Positions 23,581 to 36,750 are shown, counted from the stretch's first letter. The stretch: DNA of 64,000 nt from Chinchilla lanigera (GCF_000276665.1 NW_004955426.1:26639836-26703835); one strand, 5' to 3'. The notes: generated by a model from the letters alone, not told the origin. A program made the numbers and translations.

Positions 23581-26507
23581 ATTCTTTCACAGTGTCTTCA
23601 AGCTCCCTCTTCTCTCTCTTGTAACTTCTTCAAGCTGGTAGGATTTGCCTAGGTTACCCAGCATCTAATTTTGAACATTTCCTATTGACATTAATCAGCC
23701 TTTGGTATCAGCGCTTCATTCTGGATCTAATCAGTTAATATTTGCTGAGCCAGGTTGATTTCACTGGAGTCAACAAAGAATTGCTAAAAGCACCATTTCC
23801 TAGAAAAACTAGCAATACATTTGGCAAATGTGTAAGAGACTCTAATGTTAGTAGGACAACAATCAAAAACCAAAAACATGACAACTTTTTATTTGGAATC
23901 TATTTTTCATTTTCTTTAGAAATTTTATTTGAAAAAGAATCTATAATTGGTTTTATTAGAAAATAAATTTTATTGTATATACATATAAATGTCTACATAA
24001 GCATGTATTCTGCATTTATAATCAGAAAACTATCTACATTGGCTATATGGAAAATGATCATTTTGCAGATAAGCACTGTGTATTCTCACTGTTGATTTAG
24101 CTCATCTCAATATAAATATGAATGTATGTGATTAAAATCCTGTTGAAGCAGAAAGTCTCATGTTTGTCCTACTGACATCATCTGAGAGTACACTATTCAG
24201 TATGCAGTTGGGCTGTAGGGAGTGGATATGGAAATGATATCACTTACGTTCCTTTTGTTACATTCCTTCACTTTATTATTCTCTTAGTATAACCACTATT
24301 TTTATGGATAAAATCTCACTAACTTGAGATTTGGAAATGTAGTTTGATGTAAGGTGGAATAGAGCATCACCTGTTGTTTTATTAGACCAAACCAATATTT
24401 CTGACAGTGACTCTTATTCCCACGGGCGATTGTAATTCTCATAATAAACACTATTCAGGACTTCCATTGTTTGCAGATATTTCTGGTTTCAACACACTAA
24501 TAGAATTCATTCCTCTCTGGGAAAAGAAAAAGGTATCTCTTAAGAATCATAAAAAGCCATATCAAATCATACATTTGGATATATTTTCTTCCTTTATGGG
24601 TATCAAAGAGTAAAGTTTCAGGTTATTTCTTTACACAAGTCTTTATGCAACTCTTTCCCACTCCTTTTATATTTGACCCTGAAAAAATGAAGAGAAAACA
24701 ATCTTTCTTTTATAAGGATAACGATAAGGCTTAGACTGTCTGGTCACAAAAGCACTAGCTTATTGGTTCTTTGTGTATAAACCTTCATTATCTGATGGTC
24801 TGTAACTTAATAATGAGTTACAGAATTACTGATAGGTCTAGATTCCCGCATCCAGGTGATGTGTGATACAGTCTACCAACATCCATTGGTGTCTGTGAAA
24901 TATAATTTTTTTACTGATTCTGACGTTAATTTGAAGTAGGAAGAGTGAATATTAGGGGAAACTAGTTAATTTTTGTTAGGGATCATGGTATTAATCCAAC
25001 ACACAAGGAAAGTCATTTAACTATTTTATTTAGAGGGATGTCATGATGGTAACTGGGTTTCCCCATTTGTGTGTGTATGTGAAGAATGAATTTGATACAA
25101 TTTGATCTGGTGTTGGGAGACGATTTCTCAAATTGAAGTGGAATAGGTGGCTCAGATTTGGGCAGTACCAGTAAAGGAGATAAAGGAAAAGGAATGGATT
25201 CAAAAGATACCACAGATAAAACATGGAAATAAGGTGGAATAGGCAGAGGAAGTAGTAGAGATCTTCAGATAACTCTTTTGATTTTTATTTGTACTGCAAG
25301 CTCTAGAGACCAGGTATTTATGGACTCCTAGAAATATACTTAAGAGGTATGTCACAGGCAGGCAGTTTCTATACAAACTGATTTCAAAAAAATTAACCAC
25401 AACTCAGAATCAGTGAAAGTCTCAAATGTGTCATTATTAACTAAACCTTTCAAGTGAGTTTTCCTTTGAGGATTACTTGTATTAAGAGGATTTGTATCTA
25501 TTGAACGTCACAGAATGGCCCACTGCATACAAAGAAAGCTAGCCAGGCAGATGGAGCCTTGCAATCAGAAAAACAGCCTGCTAATTCTAGCAGCAGTCAC
25601 AAATCATGTGTGTTGTCACAAATCTTTTGTGTCCATAGTATGGTTAGGACTGTTGGTCACACATAGTCATGTTAGTCACATACTCCTGCAGTTCCAGCAA
25701 CTCGATCCACACTTGAGGGAAAATGACATGATTGTTCTAACCATGTGAGTAGCTACAAAGACAATGGCAAAAGTTTTAGGCAAGAAAACAGTCCTTTTGC
25801 TTTTTGTATTGCTCTATGAAATTCATTGTGTATTTAATATTTTTGCAACTTCAGTTTGACTTGTGATCTTTTTTTCTAAGAGATAACTATGACAAGGTAA
25901 AGAAAAATAAACCAAAACCTCATTATCTAAGTGCTGTGGCCTCCTGTTCCATTGACCAAAATAACCATGTCACTAGAATGTTGTTGAGGTGGGACAAGGG
26001 TTGAAAACAATTAAGATGTAGGAGATACTGAAGGTTTTATGGTCTACTACTTTAACAACACTGATATAAAAAACGATTAAATGTTTACAGTAAAATTCAG
26101 TGTGCTAGAATTTCCAACAGGCACTGGCTTTTTGGAATTTATTGACCCATTTATCCTTCATTTTAAAAATACTCTTTTTTATACTCTCGACCACTGAGAT
26201 ACTCTAGCAAGACACAAGTGAACATACCCTTGTGAGACGCTTCTGCTTTTGTTCTTGCAACAGGATTAGATTCAGATAAGCCAGTCTCTGTCTTCAATCT
26301 TTCTAGATACTTTTGTTGAGTTCTAAGGCTCATCCCTCTTCTCAGTCAGTGGACCTGGCTGCCTCAATTATACTAGACCTCATGAGACTCCAGCCCAGGC
26401 CTGAACTTCACTTCAGATGGCAGTACCCAGGGAAATACTGGACAAAGATCAAGGAAATTTGTTACATGAGGCAATGGTCTGATGTGATTTAATCTACCAG
26501 GTGGTTT

Positions 26508-26552
26508 AAGTGTGTGTGTATGTGTAAGAGAGGGAGGGAGGGAGAGAGGAGA
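26508..26552 (+). repeat. GT / GGGA simple repeat
   Basis: gtgtgtgtatgtgt followed by gagggagggagggagagagg. Confidence 0.85.
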
Positions 26553-26893
26553 ATATGATTGGTTTAGGAGCTTTTACAAAGGTTTATCAAAGCATCAGAC
26601 CTAGAAGTTAGAGAATAAAAGAGCAAAGTGATGATCACAATAGTTCATGGGATTCCACTTTCAGTCCTACTCTCTCAGGTACGTTTTATTAGATAAGTAC
26701 ATTCTAATCTTGCATACATGGCTGAAAAGAAAGAAATTAGAAAAGTTCTGATCTAAAACCTGGAGGAAATCATGTGAAAATCCAGCATCTATTTCAAGAG
26801 TATCTGCAGGATCATTGGTTAGTACTCACTTCCCTTATTATTGTTAACTTTGATACAAAGGCTGATTATTGGTTCTGCCCCCAAATATACTTT

Positions 26894-26966
26894 TTTTGTA
26901 CTGGGAATCAAACTCAGGAACTTGTGCTTGCCAAGAATGCACTTGTGCCACTGAGCTATATCTCTG
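26894..26966 (-). mobile_element. ID-type SINE
   Basis: Minus-strand ID: gtactgggaatcaaactcag, then ttgccaagaatgcacttgtg and ccactgagctatatctctgg. A perfect 17-bp duplication, gcccccaaatatacttt, flanks it (26877-26893, 26967-26983). The leading GCCCC may be partly element-derived. The tail is very short. Confidence 0.9.
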
Positions 26967-29098
26967 GCCCCCAAATATACTTTCTTGCTTTTGTAATGTT
27001 AGATACAAATTTGCTAACTAGCTTGGGTTTGGCATTTTATTTTCTCCTCTCACCTTGTTCTTCCTTTTTATTGCCTGAATACCTTTGGGAAAAGTTTTCA
27101 ATTAGTAATAATCTCACCTTGGATAAATCTCATTGGCTACGATATTGCCACAGCACAAAGCTGCCTGAATATCTTTGTTTTCTCTTTACTGCTCTAAGCA
27201 ATAATGGTCTTTCTAATGCTTCAGTTTACAAAACTGTCTTATTAGGAAAAGCCATGGACTGCCTTCCTCCCTTTCTGATCACCATCAAAATGTAATTTGG
27301 TTTTCCAAAGTCTGTTCTTTGAAGGAAGGGCTACTTTTCTGAGCGTTTCTGTAGCAGATACATTTTTATAAAGTCAACATGGGTTATAACTTGCATTCAA
27401 GAAACACTTCAGGGTTTTAATTCTGTTCCATATGCTACATTTTAGCAGTTTACATTTACAAAAGTAGTGTAAAAAAAAGTGATACTACAATTGCATGTTT
27501 GTGTTGTATCTTCTTCCAGGGTTCCTAAACTCTAAAAGATGGCTAGAACTTTGAAGAAAAGGAAAATATGGCTTTATCCTCTCATTCTCTTAGCCAGGCC
27601 TCTTTGCTGATTAACTCCAATGTATTGAGTTTCTTACTGTATGCATGATCAAAAAATGCTCCATCTTGCATGATATGATGGACAACCCCACTTATTCTGT
27701 CTCCCTGTGAAGCATTCAGGTAAACTCTCAGCGGAAGAGCATACTGCCATTCACTCCAAACACCTGCTTTAAAACACTGTTCCAGAGTGTCCATTCTATC
27801 AATATTTCATTTAAAACTGGGCATACTAAGCATTGTCCTAGGTGTGGTGGACAGCAAGGTGACCCTCCAAATAGAGAAGAGAAAATTACTGAGTCTTTGT
27901 AATGCTGTACTAGATGTTTGTCTAGGCTATAATGGAAGTAGGAGGACCAGACTTCACCTGGTAGGGAGTAGAGATTGCTAAGATGCTTCTAAAATGAACT
28001 TTTGAGCTGAGGCTTAGGAAATGAGTAACAAAGATGGATAAAGGAGGAGGAGGACAGGTGGAGAAATGAGACCTGGGAAGACCTAGATCCTTCCAAGAAA
28101 ATATCTCTATGGACAAAGGAAAGGAGAGTTTTGGAGAAATGGTGAAAGATGGAAAGGGAAAGGTAGATGGAAGCCAAAACAGATTATACAGATATAGATG
28201 TACCTTTCTAAGAATTTCCCATTTTACCATGGGATTTGAAAGGTGGGCTGCAGATCTGCTGATTATGAAAATCCCGTGTGTCATGATAACAAATGGGTTT
28301 TTGCAAAGTTCTAGCAGAGTTCTTTTCAGAGAGTTAGGCCCAGCTTTTTCTGGGTGTGAGGGCTATTTGTAAATAAACTCTTTTCCTAGATTCATCTAGG
28401 CTCTTAACTTAATTCAAAGAAGGTAACAAGGGGAACTCAGCCCACAGGAAGGAGGGTGGGGTAGCGGCCAGCAGCTGGGGCAGGCCAGAAGATCTGAGTC
28501 ACATGTTCGCATTTGTCATGATTTGTTTGTACTAAATGCCTAATGATAAACAATAATATGCATGATGGCACATTTGAGACTGGGCTAAGTACATCTTGTT
28601 GTTCCTTGAAGTGATTCTTGAAAATAGGCAAAGTGACAGTTTGAAAACAAGCCTGTTGGACTAGGAGTGCTTGGCCATAATGTATTGTGAAGTCTGATAT
28701 GTAACTCTTCACCCTGGCCTGCGTTTACCTCCATCTCATCTACAGAGCATGGAACCATTAGACTAAGTGATCGTGGGGGCTCAGGCCTCTCCAGGATTCT
28801 GTGATTGTGATTCTTCCTCCTCTGTCTCCTTTCCTCCCAACATCCTACCTCTGCTTCCCCTCCCTGAGCCTGATCATCACTAGCCTCAGGCTTGCAGGCA
28901 TTCTGATTAATAGGGAAATTAGTAAACCCATTTGTTTTCAGACCAGTTATCCATTAAGAAATCTAAACAAATAAACAAGGGAAACATTTTTCAAAGGAAA
29001 AAAGTTGTAATTCAAGTTCAATCTTACGCTGATAATAAAAGGAAGAAGAAAGTCACAGTGCACCTCTTGTCCATTCCTATTTTCCCCTCTTCAGACTT

Positions 29099-29126
29099 GT
29101 TTTTTTTTTTTTTTTCTTTTTTTTTG
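29099..29126 (+). repeat. Poly-T run
   Basis: A run of about 25 T with a single C. No SINE body is recognisable next to it. Confidence 0.9.
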
Positions 29127-29405
29127 CCCATACCTTCCACAAAAGCAGAGTAAAGACTGGGTGGTGTTCTGTGGGAGTGGAGGGTAGGCACCGAGGGAGA
29201 AGGCTGAATTGGCTGCAGATTCTGCCACAGATGAAGGAGTAAGAACAGTGGGCAATTAATACCTTTTTGTAACCTTCCTTACCTTTCTGGAATTCTCTAG
29301 CATGTATGCCTGCCACCCTCACATTATACTCTGGCTGCCTACAGTTCAGTCATAGGCCAGTCCTGTAACCCCCATCCTTTGCTCTTTAACTGTTTTCTAC
29401 AGATC

Positions 29406-29479
29406 CTACAGATATATGAGGATCTACATATTCTTGGAGATACTACAGATATATGAGGATCTGCATATTCTTGGAGAAG
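29406..29479 (+). repeat. 37-bp tandem duplication
   Basis: Units 29406-29442 and 29443-29479, each ctacagatatatgaggatct followed by (a/g)catattcttggaga. They differ at about three positions. Confidence 0.93.
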
Positions 29480-30899
29480 ATCATCTAGAGCCTCTGGTTT
29501 CCATTTTAACTTTCAACAAAACCCAGCGAAGCCAACACACACATAAGTAGCACACATCTGTTCACTCATCAAGTGCTTCCAGGCATCTTGGTGGGGAGAC
29601 ATAGAGTGGGGATGATGGTAGATAAAGTGTGTGCAGATATTGCTCTTTGAAACTTGCAGACAGTGATACAGAAACTCATCTATTCCACAAACAGTTTCAT
29701 CATCTTGGGACTTTCATTTGTGGCATATGTTATACTAAAGGTTGCAAAAATCATTGTAGGCATAGAACAGTGAACAGCTGAGTTTCGGCGGGGTTAGGGG
29801 GAGAATGAGAGTGACTTCAGGAAGGTGGTGCTGTTTGAATGTGATTTTGAAGGATAGGTAGATTTGTGATTTGTCTTGAAGCATCAGCCTTTAACATTAA
29901 AGAAGATGCATCATGAGGGAGGCTGTTGAAAATCCAAAGAGAGCATGTAGTGGGCTAAGACGGGAGGAGGAGGCACTGTGGTCCAGAAACCATTCTGGAA
30001 AGGAATCACCTCTTACAGTGGTGAGTTAAATGTAAGAGGAGATGGGATAACCAGTGTCTAGATCAGGTAATTGGGTGAACCCTGATCTCACTAAGCGAGA
30101 TTGGAAATAAAAGAACGGAATCCATTTTTTCATTATATAGAAACTGGAGGAAGGTAGGAAATGCCAGTTTCTCTTTGGACTGTTGCTTTTGATACCCATG
30201 AGCATCCAGACTTATTATTCTCAGCATCTGAAGCACCTCCTTTTGGTTCTATAGAATTTAGATGATGATGCTATGTGTAAACCTGCAGGTTCCATATCGC
30301 TTTCCTTCTTCATTTGAAAAATAAAGGTTTCATTTGTAACGTGGTCACAAGTGGTTGAAATGTAAAATTTTATTTGAGTCACTTTTCAATGAAAGAAAGA
30401 TGTTTTATTGCTGTTCTGTAAATTGTGAAATAACAGACTTCACTCAGACGATTGTAACAAAAAATTATTGGTCTGTCTCTTTGTTTGACTTCCTGGTAGG
30501 TAGATGGTCTCTGTGAATCAGTAGTGGCTCAGGGTTTGGCTCAGCCTGTTGCTGCCAATTCTCTTCCACCAGCCTACTGACTTAAATGAAATATGCCCAG
30601 GTCATTTAATTACAGTTTGCTGAATTGTGTCATGATGGCCCCTAGGAGACTAAATATAAACCTACGGGAACTGAGCATTCATTTCAAAAGGAATGTAGAA
30701 AAACTCTCCTGTGCCAATATTTACAAGGATATTCTACAAAGATTGACTGGCCCTAATGTGGCTTCCATGTTCTTGTGTTCTTTCTACCCTAATCTATCAT
30801 AGATTTCAACTTTGGTTTTGATTTATCTTCCCATTCACGTATTGCTTGTCTTTTATTTTGATTTTCTGGTTTGACTTGGGGTAAAAATGGAAAGTAAAG

Positions 30900-30998
30900 G
30901 GGGCTGGGGATATAGCTCAGTGGTGCAAGCGCCTGCCTGGCATGCGCAAGGTCATGAGTTTGATCCCTGGTACTGCAAAAAAAAAAAAAAGAAAAAGA
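30900..30998 (+). mobile_element. ID-type SINE
   Basis: Plus-strand ID: ggggctggggatatagctca, cgcctgcctggcatgcgcaa, tttgatccctggtactgc, then an A-rich tail. Flanked by aaagtaaag at 30891-30899 and 30999-31007. Confidence 0.93.
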
Positions 30999-31570
30999 AA
31001 AGTAAAGCCAACAAACTAATGAAGGCAGGGTCTTCCAGGTTTTCACACTTTCTTTGGGATCATCAAATCCGTTTACATGTTCAAAAACTCACTTTATCAA
31101 AATCAAATTGCCAGGCCTGCTTTATACTTGCCAAACTCAAAAAATGTGCCAATACACCAGGGTGACAATATGTTTTTTTTAATTTTCCACTGCATTGTTG
31201 AGTAACTTTATCTCTGCTGATTACTGTGTTACTTTTTCAAAAAAGAGAGTGTACTTAGAACACAAGATAAGAGTCAGATATAATTTGGCAGCTCTAGAGT
31301 TGAAATACAGGGAACTGAATGACTTCAAGGGACAGCATCATCACGTTGGCCACGAATTAGAGATTATTGGGCCTCTTTCAGTATTGGGACATTCTTGTTT
31401 GCAGTTCAAAGTACCCTCATCTCAAGTAGCTGGAGGAAACAAAACTATAAAGTATTTACTATCTAATTTTTTTCAGTGTCCCTTACCCATTGTTATCACT
31501 TGATTGGACTAGATTATCACTAAAATTCCTGGTGGATCTGAATTTATATGTAGTGCTTAAAAGTCCCTGT

Positions 31571-31700
31571 CCAGTGAGGTATAGTGGTGCACACCGGTAA
31601 TCTCAGCATTCTGGGAAGCTGATACAGGAGGATCGAAAGATTGAGCCCAGCCTGGGCAACTTAACAACTTAGTAAGATCCTGTCTCAAAATAAGAAATGG
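31571..31700 (+). mobile_element. B1-like SINE
   Basis: Reads ccagtgaggtatagtggtgc, taatctcagcattctgggaa, aggaggatcgaaagattgag, cccagcctgggcaacttaac and gatcctgtctcaaaataag. The aacttaacaacttagtaaga segment resembles B1 variants of non-murid rodents. Confidence 0.88.
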
Positions 31701-31824
31701 GGGAGAGGGCTCTCTACATGGACATTAGACATTGGACACATTTCTATAGTGACTGGGTTGTTATCTTCCCCATTGATGTTTAGGAAGTCAACCTGGGGCT
31801 CTCTCGTGGACTTTTAGTGACTTA

Positions 31825-32400
31825 CTTTTCTATTGTTGTCATAGCAAATTACCACAAATCTAATGACTTAAAACAGCATTCACTTATTATTTTGCAGTTC
31901 TATAGATGAGAAGTCTGGGCATAGTGTGACTCAATTTTATTTCTCTGTTTAGAGTTCACAAAGATAAAGTCAAAGTGTTACAAGGGTTACCTTACCTCCT
32001 GGAGGCTTCTCCTTTCAAGATCTTTCATGTCGTTGGCTGAGTTTGGTTGTTTGCCACTGCAGACCATGTTGCCCATTTCCTTCCTTTCCAGGAGCCAGCT
32101 TTTGCTCTGAGGCTGTCTGCATTGCCCTCCATGCTTTCTGTGTGATGCTTGAAGGAAGGAAGGAAGGAGCAAGTTCCTCTCAGATTTCTAATCTTACTGA
32201 CTTCCCTCTGCGCCCATCTCACCAACAAACTTTCTCTTCTGCTCTTATAGGTAAATGATTACATTGGCTCATCCACATAATCCAGGATCATCTTTTCATT
32301 ATAAATTAGCTGATTAGTCACCTTAATTGTATCTGCAAAGTCCTTTTACAGCAGTGCCTACATTAACATTTGATTTAATAACCACAGCTGCTAGTTTGGG
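31825..32400 (-). mobile_element. Possible MLT-type (MaLR) LTR, antisense
   Basis: Begins ttctattgttgtcatagcaa, attaccacaaatctaatgac, ttaaaacagcattcacttat and later cttaattgtatctgcaaagt, an order seen in antisense mammalian MLT-like LTRs. Diverged; the class is uncertain. Confidence 0.5.
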
Positions 32401-32784
32401 GGCAACTCTTTACATGGTACCTACCCAGGTTCATCAGCAACACTTTGCAATACTGTCATTACTTGAGTAATTGTATCTGTGGCTGGCTGATTTCATCTCT
32501 CCAATGCATTGTTTTTTATTTTGCAGTTTCACAGGTTAATATTTTTGAATTCTGCTTTCATATTCAGTATTTCAACTACTTGACATAGATTATCATTTGT
32601 TGCAAAAAATACATTTATTTATTGGTTGAGTTGAGGAGATTGGTATTTTTGTCTCCATTCAACTGAGGATTACTGCTTTGGGCAAATGAGCTCTATTAGC
32701 ACATTTAAACTTTAAAATCATAGAATATATGGCTTTAAAACCATAGCATATTTTAAAACCATAGCATACCTTAAATAAGTGATT

Positions 32785-33105
32785 TCCAAACCTTGCTATA
32801 CTTTATAACCACAGAGGAAACTTTTTTTAAAAGCATTGAGCATTGAAACCAGAGCCTGCTCACTGTGTTCATCCCCAGGTCTGATTGATTTAGAGACTGA
32901 ATCTCACCAAGTCACTAAGTTGCCCAGGCTGGACTTGAACTTGTGATTCTCCTGCCTTAGCTTCCCTAAGTACTGAGATTATAGGTATGTACCACCATAT
33001 CTGGCTTTAGGAAAAAAGTATTTAAAGATCAGTACTAAGCTCTACCCCAAAGATTCTGATTTGTCTGTGGTAAAGCCAGGGCATTTAAAAAATTTTCTCA
33101 CGTCT
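32785..33105. mobile_element. MER5A-like hAT DNA transposon, split
   Basis: Left half (32785-32888) reads ccaaacc-ttgctatacttta; right half (33006-33105) reads ctctaccccaaagattctga and gccagggcatttaaaaaatt. These match the typical two halves of MER5A around the B1 at 32889-33005. Old non-autonomous element. Confidence 0.65.
32889..33005 (-). mobile_element. B1-like SINE nested in a MER5A-like element
   Basis: Antisense B1: tttagagactgaatctcacc, ttgcccaggctggacttgaa, cctgccttagcttccctaag, ctgagattataggtatgtac, ccatatctggc. It separates the two halves of a MER5A-like DNA transposon. Confidence 0.85.
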
Positions 33106-33524
33106 TTTTTATATGCAGGCAAGGCTGTGAAGTCTTGATACGTTCCAAACATTCTGTTTTGGAGACAAGGAAGCCAAGGATGAGAGTGAGAAATATTTCA
33201 CCTGCAGTGCCTTAAGTAGATCTGGCACTAGACTTCAGAGTTCTGTGCCACAAACAAAAAGTTTATAGTTTAGTTATGTTTAGAGTTCAATGCTTAGGAA
33301 TTATGCATAAAATCAGAGTTTAAAAATATGAAACACTATGCTTCTCGCTTCAGTGCCAAGACTATTTCTTTCAGGACATTAAGAACTATTAGGCTTTGCA
33401 GCATAACTGTTTTAAGGTCTCCTATCAGTAGTTTGGCTGCCTCATAAGTCATAATACACACAGGTGCACTCTGGACTAGCCAAGGAGCTGGCTACCAGAA
33501 CCTCCACAATCTCTGTCTTCCAGA

Positions 33525-33835
33525 GTTGCACAGCCCAGTGCAGTAGCCACTAGCAACATAGGGTTATTGAGCACTTGAAAAGGGGCTAGTCCCAAGTGAG
33601 ATATGCTGCAAGTGTAAAAAATACACCAGGTTCAAATACACAGTATTTTAAAAAGGTACAAAATATCTCACTAATACATTTTACTTGATTATACAATGAA
33701 ATATTTAAAAATCTTGTTAAAATTAATTCCATTACTTTTCAAAATGGTTAGAAGAAAATTTAAAATTTTTTATGTGGCTTGCATTTGTGACTTGTATTGT
33801 ATTTTTATTAGACAGCACTATTCTAGAGAGTATTT
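33525..33835 (+). mobile_element. Non-autonomous hAT-type (MER) DNA transposon
   Basis: One end reads gcacagcccagtgcagtagc-cactagc and ttattgagcacttgaaaagg; the other reads tatttttattagacagcact. The ends are inverted versions of a CAGTGCTGTCCAAT-like terminus, with an AT-rich middle. Exact family name is not certain. Confidence 0.6.
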
Positions 33836-34985
33836 TCTGTTGAAGCTATTAACAGTGAATTGTCCAAATCCAAGCCCTTGCACCTCCTGTGAAATGAAGA
33901 ATGAAGTATTTGCAAGTTTCCTATAGATGAGTGCAATGTTTATGCACCTGTGTTCACCCTCTATGTAGCAGCCCATCATTCTGGCCAAATGCACTTCTCT
34001 CTATTTTTATCTATAGGCTTAGAGGAGGCAGGGTGGTGCTCCTGTGTCATAAGGGAACACACTGTGTGGCTCTTAAACAGTGTACCCAAAAGTACACCAG
34101 GTCCTCTTGGTGACACTGAGGTGTAGAGATAAATGTTATATCCCATGAGTGGTACAATTCTTGAAGAAACTGCTGCATCAGCGTTAGTTATCATGTGTCA
34201 GCATTCATGAATTACCACTGTCCTTGGCAGGCCTTGAGCGCTAGAAATATTACAGTGTTTTCTTCCCTTTATAATTCAGATTCCCATTTTACTCCTTCTC
34301 CTTTTCTTTCCTCTCTAGTTTTCTTCATATATATGCTAACACCCTACTCAAGTGCTTAGGCTGCCTAGTTTGCCTGCAAGTAGCAGGGAACACAAAGACA
34401 GGCCTTGGAGACATCAAGCACAACTCCAAACACTACCCAGAAATATCCTCTGTGTGAGATTAGAAGATCCACTTAATATCTCTCAACTCCTCTAAATTTC
34501 CACTTTTTTGTTTGTAATACGCAGCTTTTCTCTTACAATATCTGTGAAGGTCTAGTGAAATAGTAAGATATCTGTCATACCTACTTCCTGGCAGGATTTT
34601 TGGTGGCCATCTCCTCTACCACAAACTGAAAGCTAGTTGTTGAGGATAAAACAGAAAGTGACACACAGCTACTGCCCCAATTTGGTGGCAGCTGAAAGAA
34701 CAGAAAGACAAGGAGCCTTGTAACCTCAGGATACAGTAGCCCTCAGTTAGTGGAAACTAGTTCATGGCACCATACAGGATTTGGCTTATCAAAAAATTAT
34801 GGAATGTTCTTCAGGCTGGAAACTGAGGCCTACTTAAATAGTCATCGTATTAGGCAATGCTGGTTTGGCAGTGGGGCGTGAGATTGCGAATTCCTCTAGC
34901 AATGCTTTTCGCAGGAGATTACATTGCCTAACTCTTGGGTGTCCCAACATATTTAGAGAGCAAGAGGGGCGGGGGGGGAGAGCAA

Positions 34986-34986
34986 G

Positions 34987-35036
<50 letters not shown>

Positions 35037-35051
35037 GAAGGAAGAAAGAAA
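34986..35051 (+). repeat. AAAG microsatellite
   Basis: Pure gaaa units from about 34986, then gaaggaagaaagaaaaaa. A G-rich run (gggg-cgggggggg) lies just upstream at 34969-34978. Confidence 0.97.
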
Positions 35052-36639
35052 AAATGAGCAACTTTACTGTGTTGGACTTGGTTAAAGTAAGTGTTTCTCT
35101 CAGTTTTTTGCCCCATATTTTATCAGTAACTCTCCCTTTGAAAACCTGCATTTCTGTTATAATGCCAAAGAAGCCAAGCACATATGCATTTCTTTAAGAT
35201 ATAAAAAGTATTTGGGACACTAGGACTTGTTATATTAATTGTTTTCTGATTACTATCTCATCAAGATAATAAATGTTTTTGTTTGAGGATTTCATTCCTT
35301 AAGAAGTTGTAAACTTGTCCCCCATGGCCTATTAATCTCTTACATTAGGTGAAACAAAGAACACTTTTCTCTTAGAATCTGAAAGAAATGCCAACATCTT
35401 CAAACTTGTGTAAAGAACATTCACCATATTGTACATGATCAGACTTTTTAAAATCAGACTTTATTTTTATTTAGTCTATGAGGACATTTTGGATATACAT
35501 AATAATCACATTCATCATAGGGAATTTCTATCTGTACATTATATATCCTGATTTTTTTTCCCCATTCCCCTACCCTCCCTTCAGCCCCTCTTGGCCTCCT
35601 TATTGACAAAAGTTTTGTTTGCATTTTTCCTTCTTTTCTCATTTTTCTTTTCTCTTCCTTCCTTTCCCCCTCCTCCCTCTCTACTTCCCCTTCCTATGGA
35701 CATCAAAATAATCCGTTTATGGAAAAAAGTGAGAAAACACAAAGCCAGTAAAAGTTTCCTTTCTCGAATTCTGTTTTGGAAAAATAATGTGGTTGATATC
35801 ATGGCATAAAGTAAGATATAAGAAGAAACATACTATTCACATAAACTGTGCAGCTAGTTTTCTCTTCTACATAAGAATCACAGCAGTGTTGTGAATCCAT
35901 GAATGCACCAAGTGAATCAGACTGGGTGAGCCAATGACCATTGCAGGCATAATTGTTGTGATGAGATATTGCAAGGTGCTAAGGGTCTTACTAAACTTAA
36001 ACAGAATGTTGCAACACTGAGAAAGTTCCTCTCTGAACTAGATAACCATGCCTACAAGGAGAAGCACCAAACATTTGAGTCCTTAAAAGCCCTTCTTTCA
36101 ACTCATAAAGGAAGAGTTGGAGACCCAGATTCCTATAAATAAGCTACCTTCCCTGAGTTCTTCCAGGATGAATTATCACTTAAGCCAATCCTCTTATTGT
36201 TAGAATTTCATGTATTTAATGTTTTAGTGCTAAAAATTCATAATTCACAAAACAAATGATTTGAGCCAAATATAAAAGCATATTTTTTTCAGTAAAATGA
36301 GGTAGTGATTGATGGGGCAGTTGGCTCCTAGGGTACTTTTCACCCAATTAGGCATCCATAAAAAGATTGCTAAGCACAAAGTGGCAGCATTGCTGCCTTA
36401 ACCTAAGGGATGCACACACTACATTATAACCTCCACTTCTCTGAATCCTCATGTGATGTAACTGCTTGACTTAGGAATGGAGTGTTGCATATTGCTGTGG
36501 CCCAGGAACATACTTATGAATTGCTTTACCATCTATGTAGACTTCTATTTCATGATATATAAGTGAAGGTTACACTTCTGATCTACCCCATAGAGACATT
36601 AAACATAGTTTAGTTTGTACTACTATCATAAATACTCTA

Positions 36640-36750
36640 ATAATTATAGTAACTAACTGTTATTAGAAGCATACAGAGATGAATAAACTGAGGCTTGATA
36701 AAACCAAGATTTAAGCCTAGGTTTCTCTGAGTCCAGAATACATTCACTTA
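36640..36750 (-). mobile_element. Possible MIR fragment
   Basis: The phrases acagagatgaataaactgag, gcttgataaaaccaag and aagcctaggtttctctgagt resemble antisense MIR core sequence. Strongly diverged. Confidence 0.5.

Larger units (their letters stand above)
21794..26876. other. Mostly unique intronic sequence
   Basis: Holds the polypyrimidine tract at 23425-23580 and a GT/GGGA repeat at 26508. Two small inverted repeats (aactcc-aga-ggagtt and cttctc-tagag-gagaag) lie at about 22749-22780. No gene seen. Confidence 0.5.
26984..30899. other. Mostly unique intronic sequence
   Basis: Contains a poly-T run, the 37-bp duplication at 29406 and opposite-strand overlapping frames at 27922-28372 without coding character. 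It is moderately less AT-rich at 28440-28900, with only isolated CpGs. Confidence 0.5.

Noticed and set aside
26774..27295. 173-codon plus-strand open frame, the longest outside the LINE-1
   Set aside because: It runs through an antisense ID SINE and both copies of its target duplication, has no recognisable domain, and is low in coding character.
28440..28900. Less AT-rich stretch considered as a GHR promoter or first exon
   Set aside because: Only isolated CpGs, no clear donor-flanked exon and no match to remembered GHR first exons.
30900..30998. tRNA-gene-like A/B box sequence
   Set aside because: The ID SINE is tRNA-Ala-derived; the A-tail and flanking target duplication show it is a retroposon, not a tRNA gene.
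34834..35197. 115- and 110-codon frames on opposite strands
   Set aside because: Both depend on the AAAG microsatellite being open in every frame; the flanks show no protein similarity.
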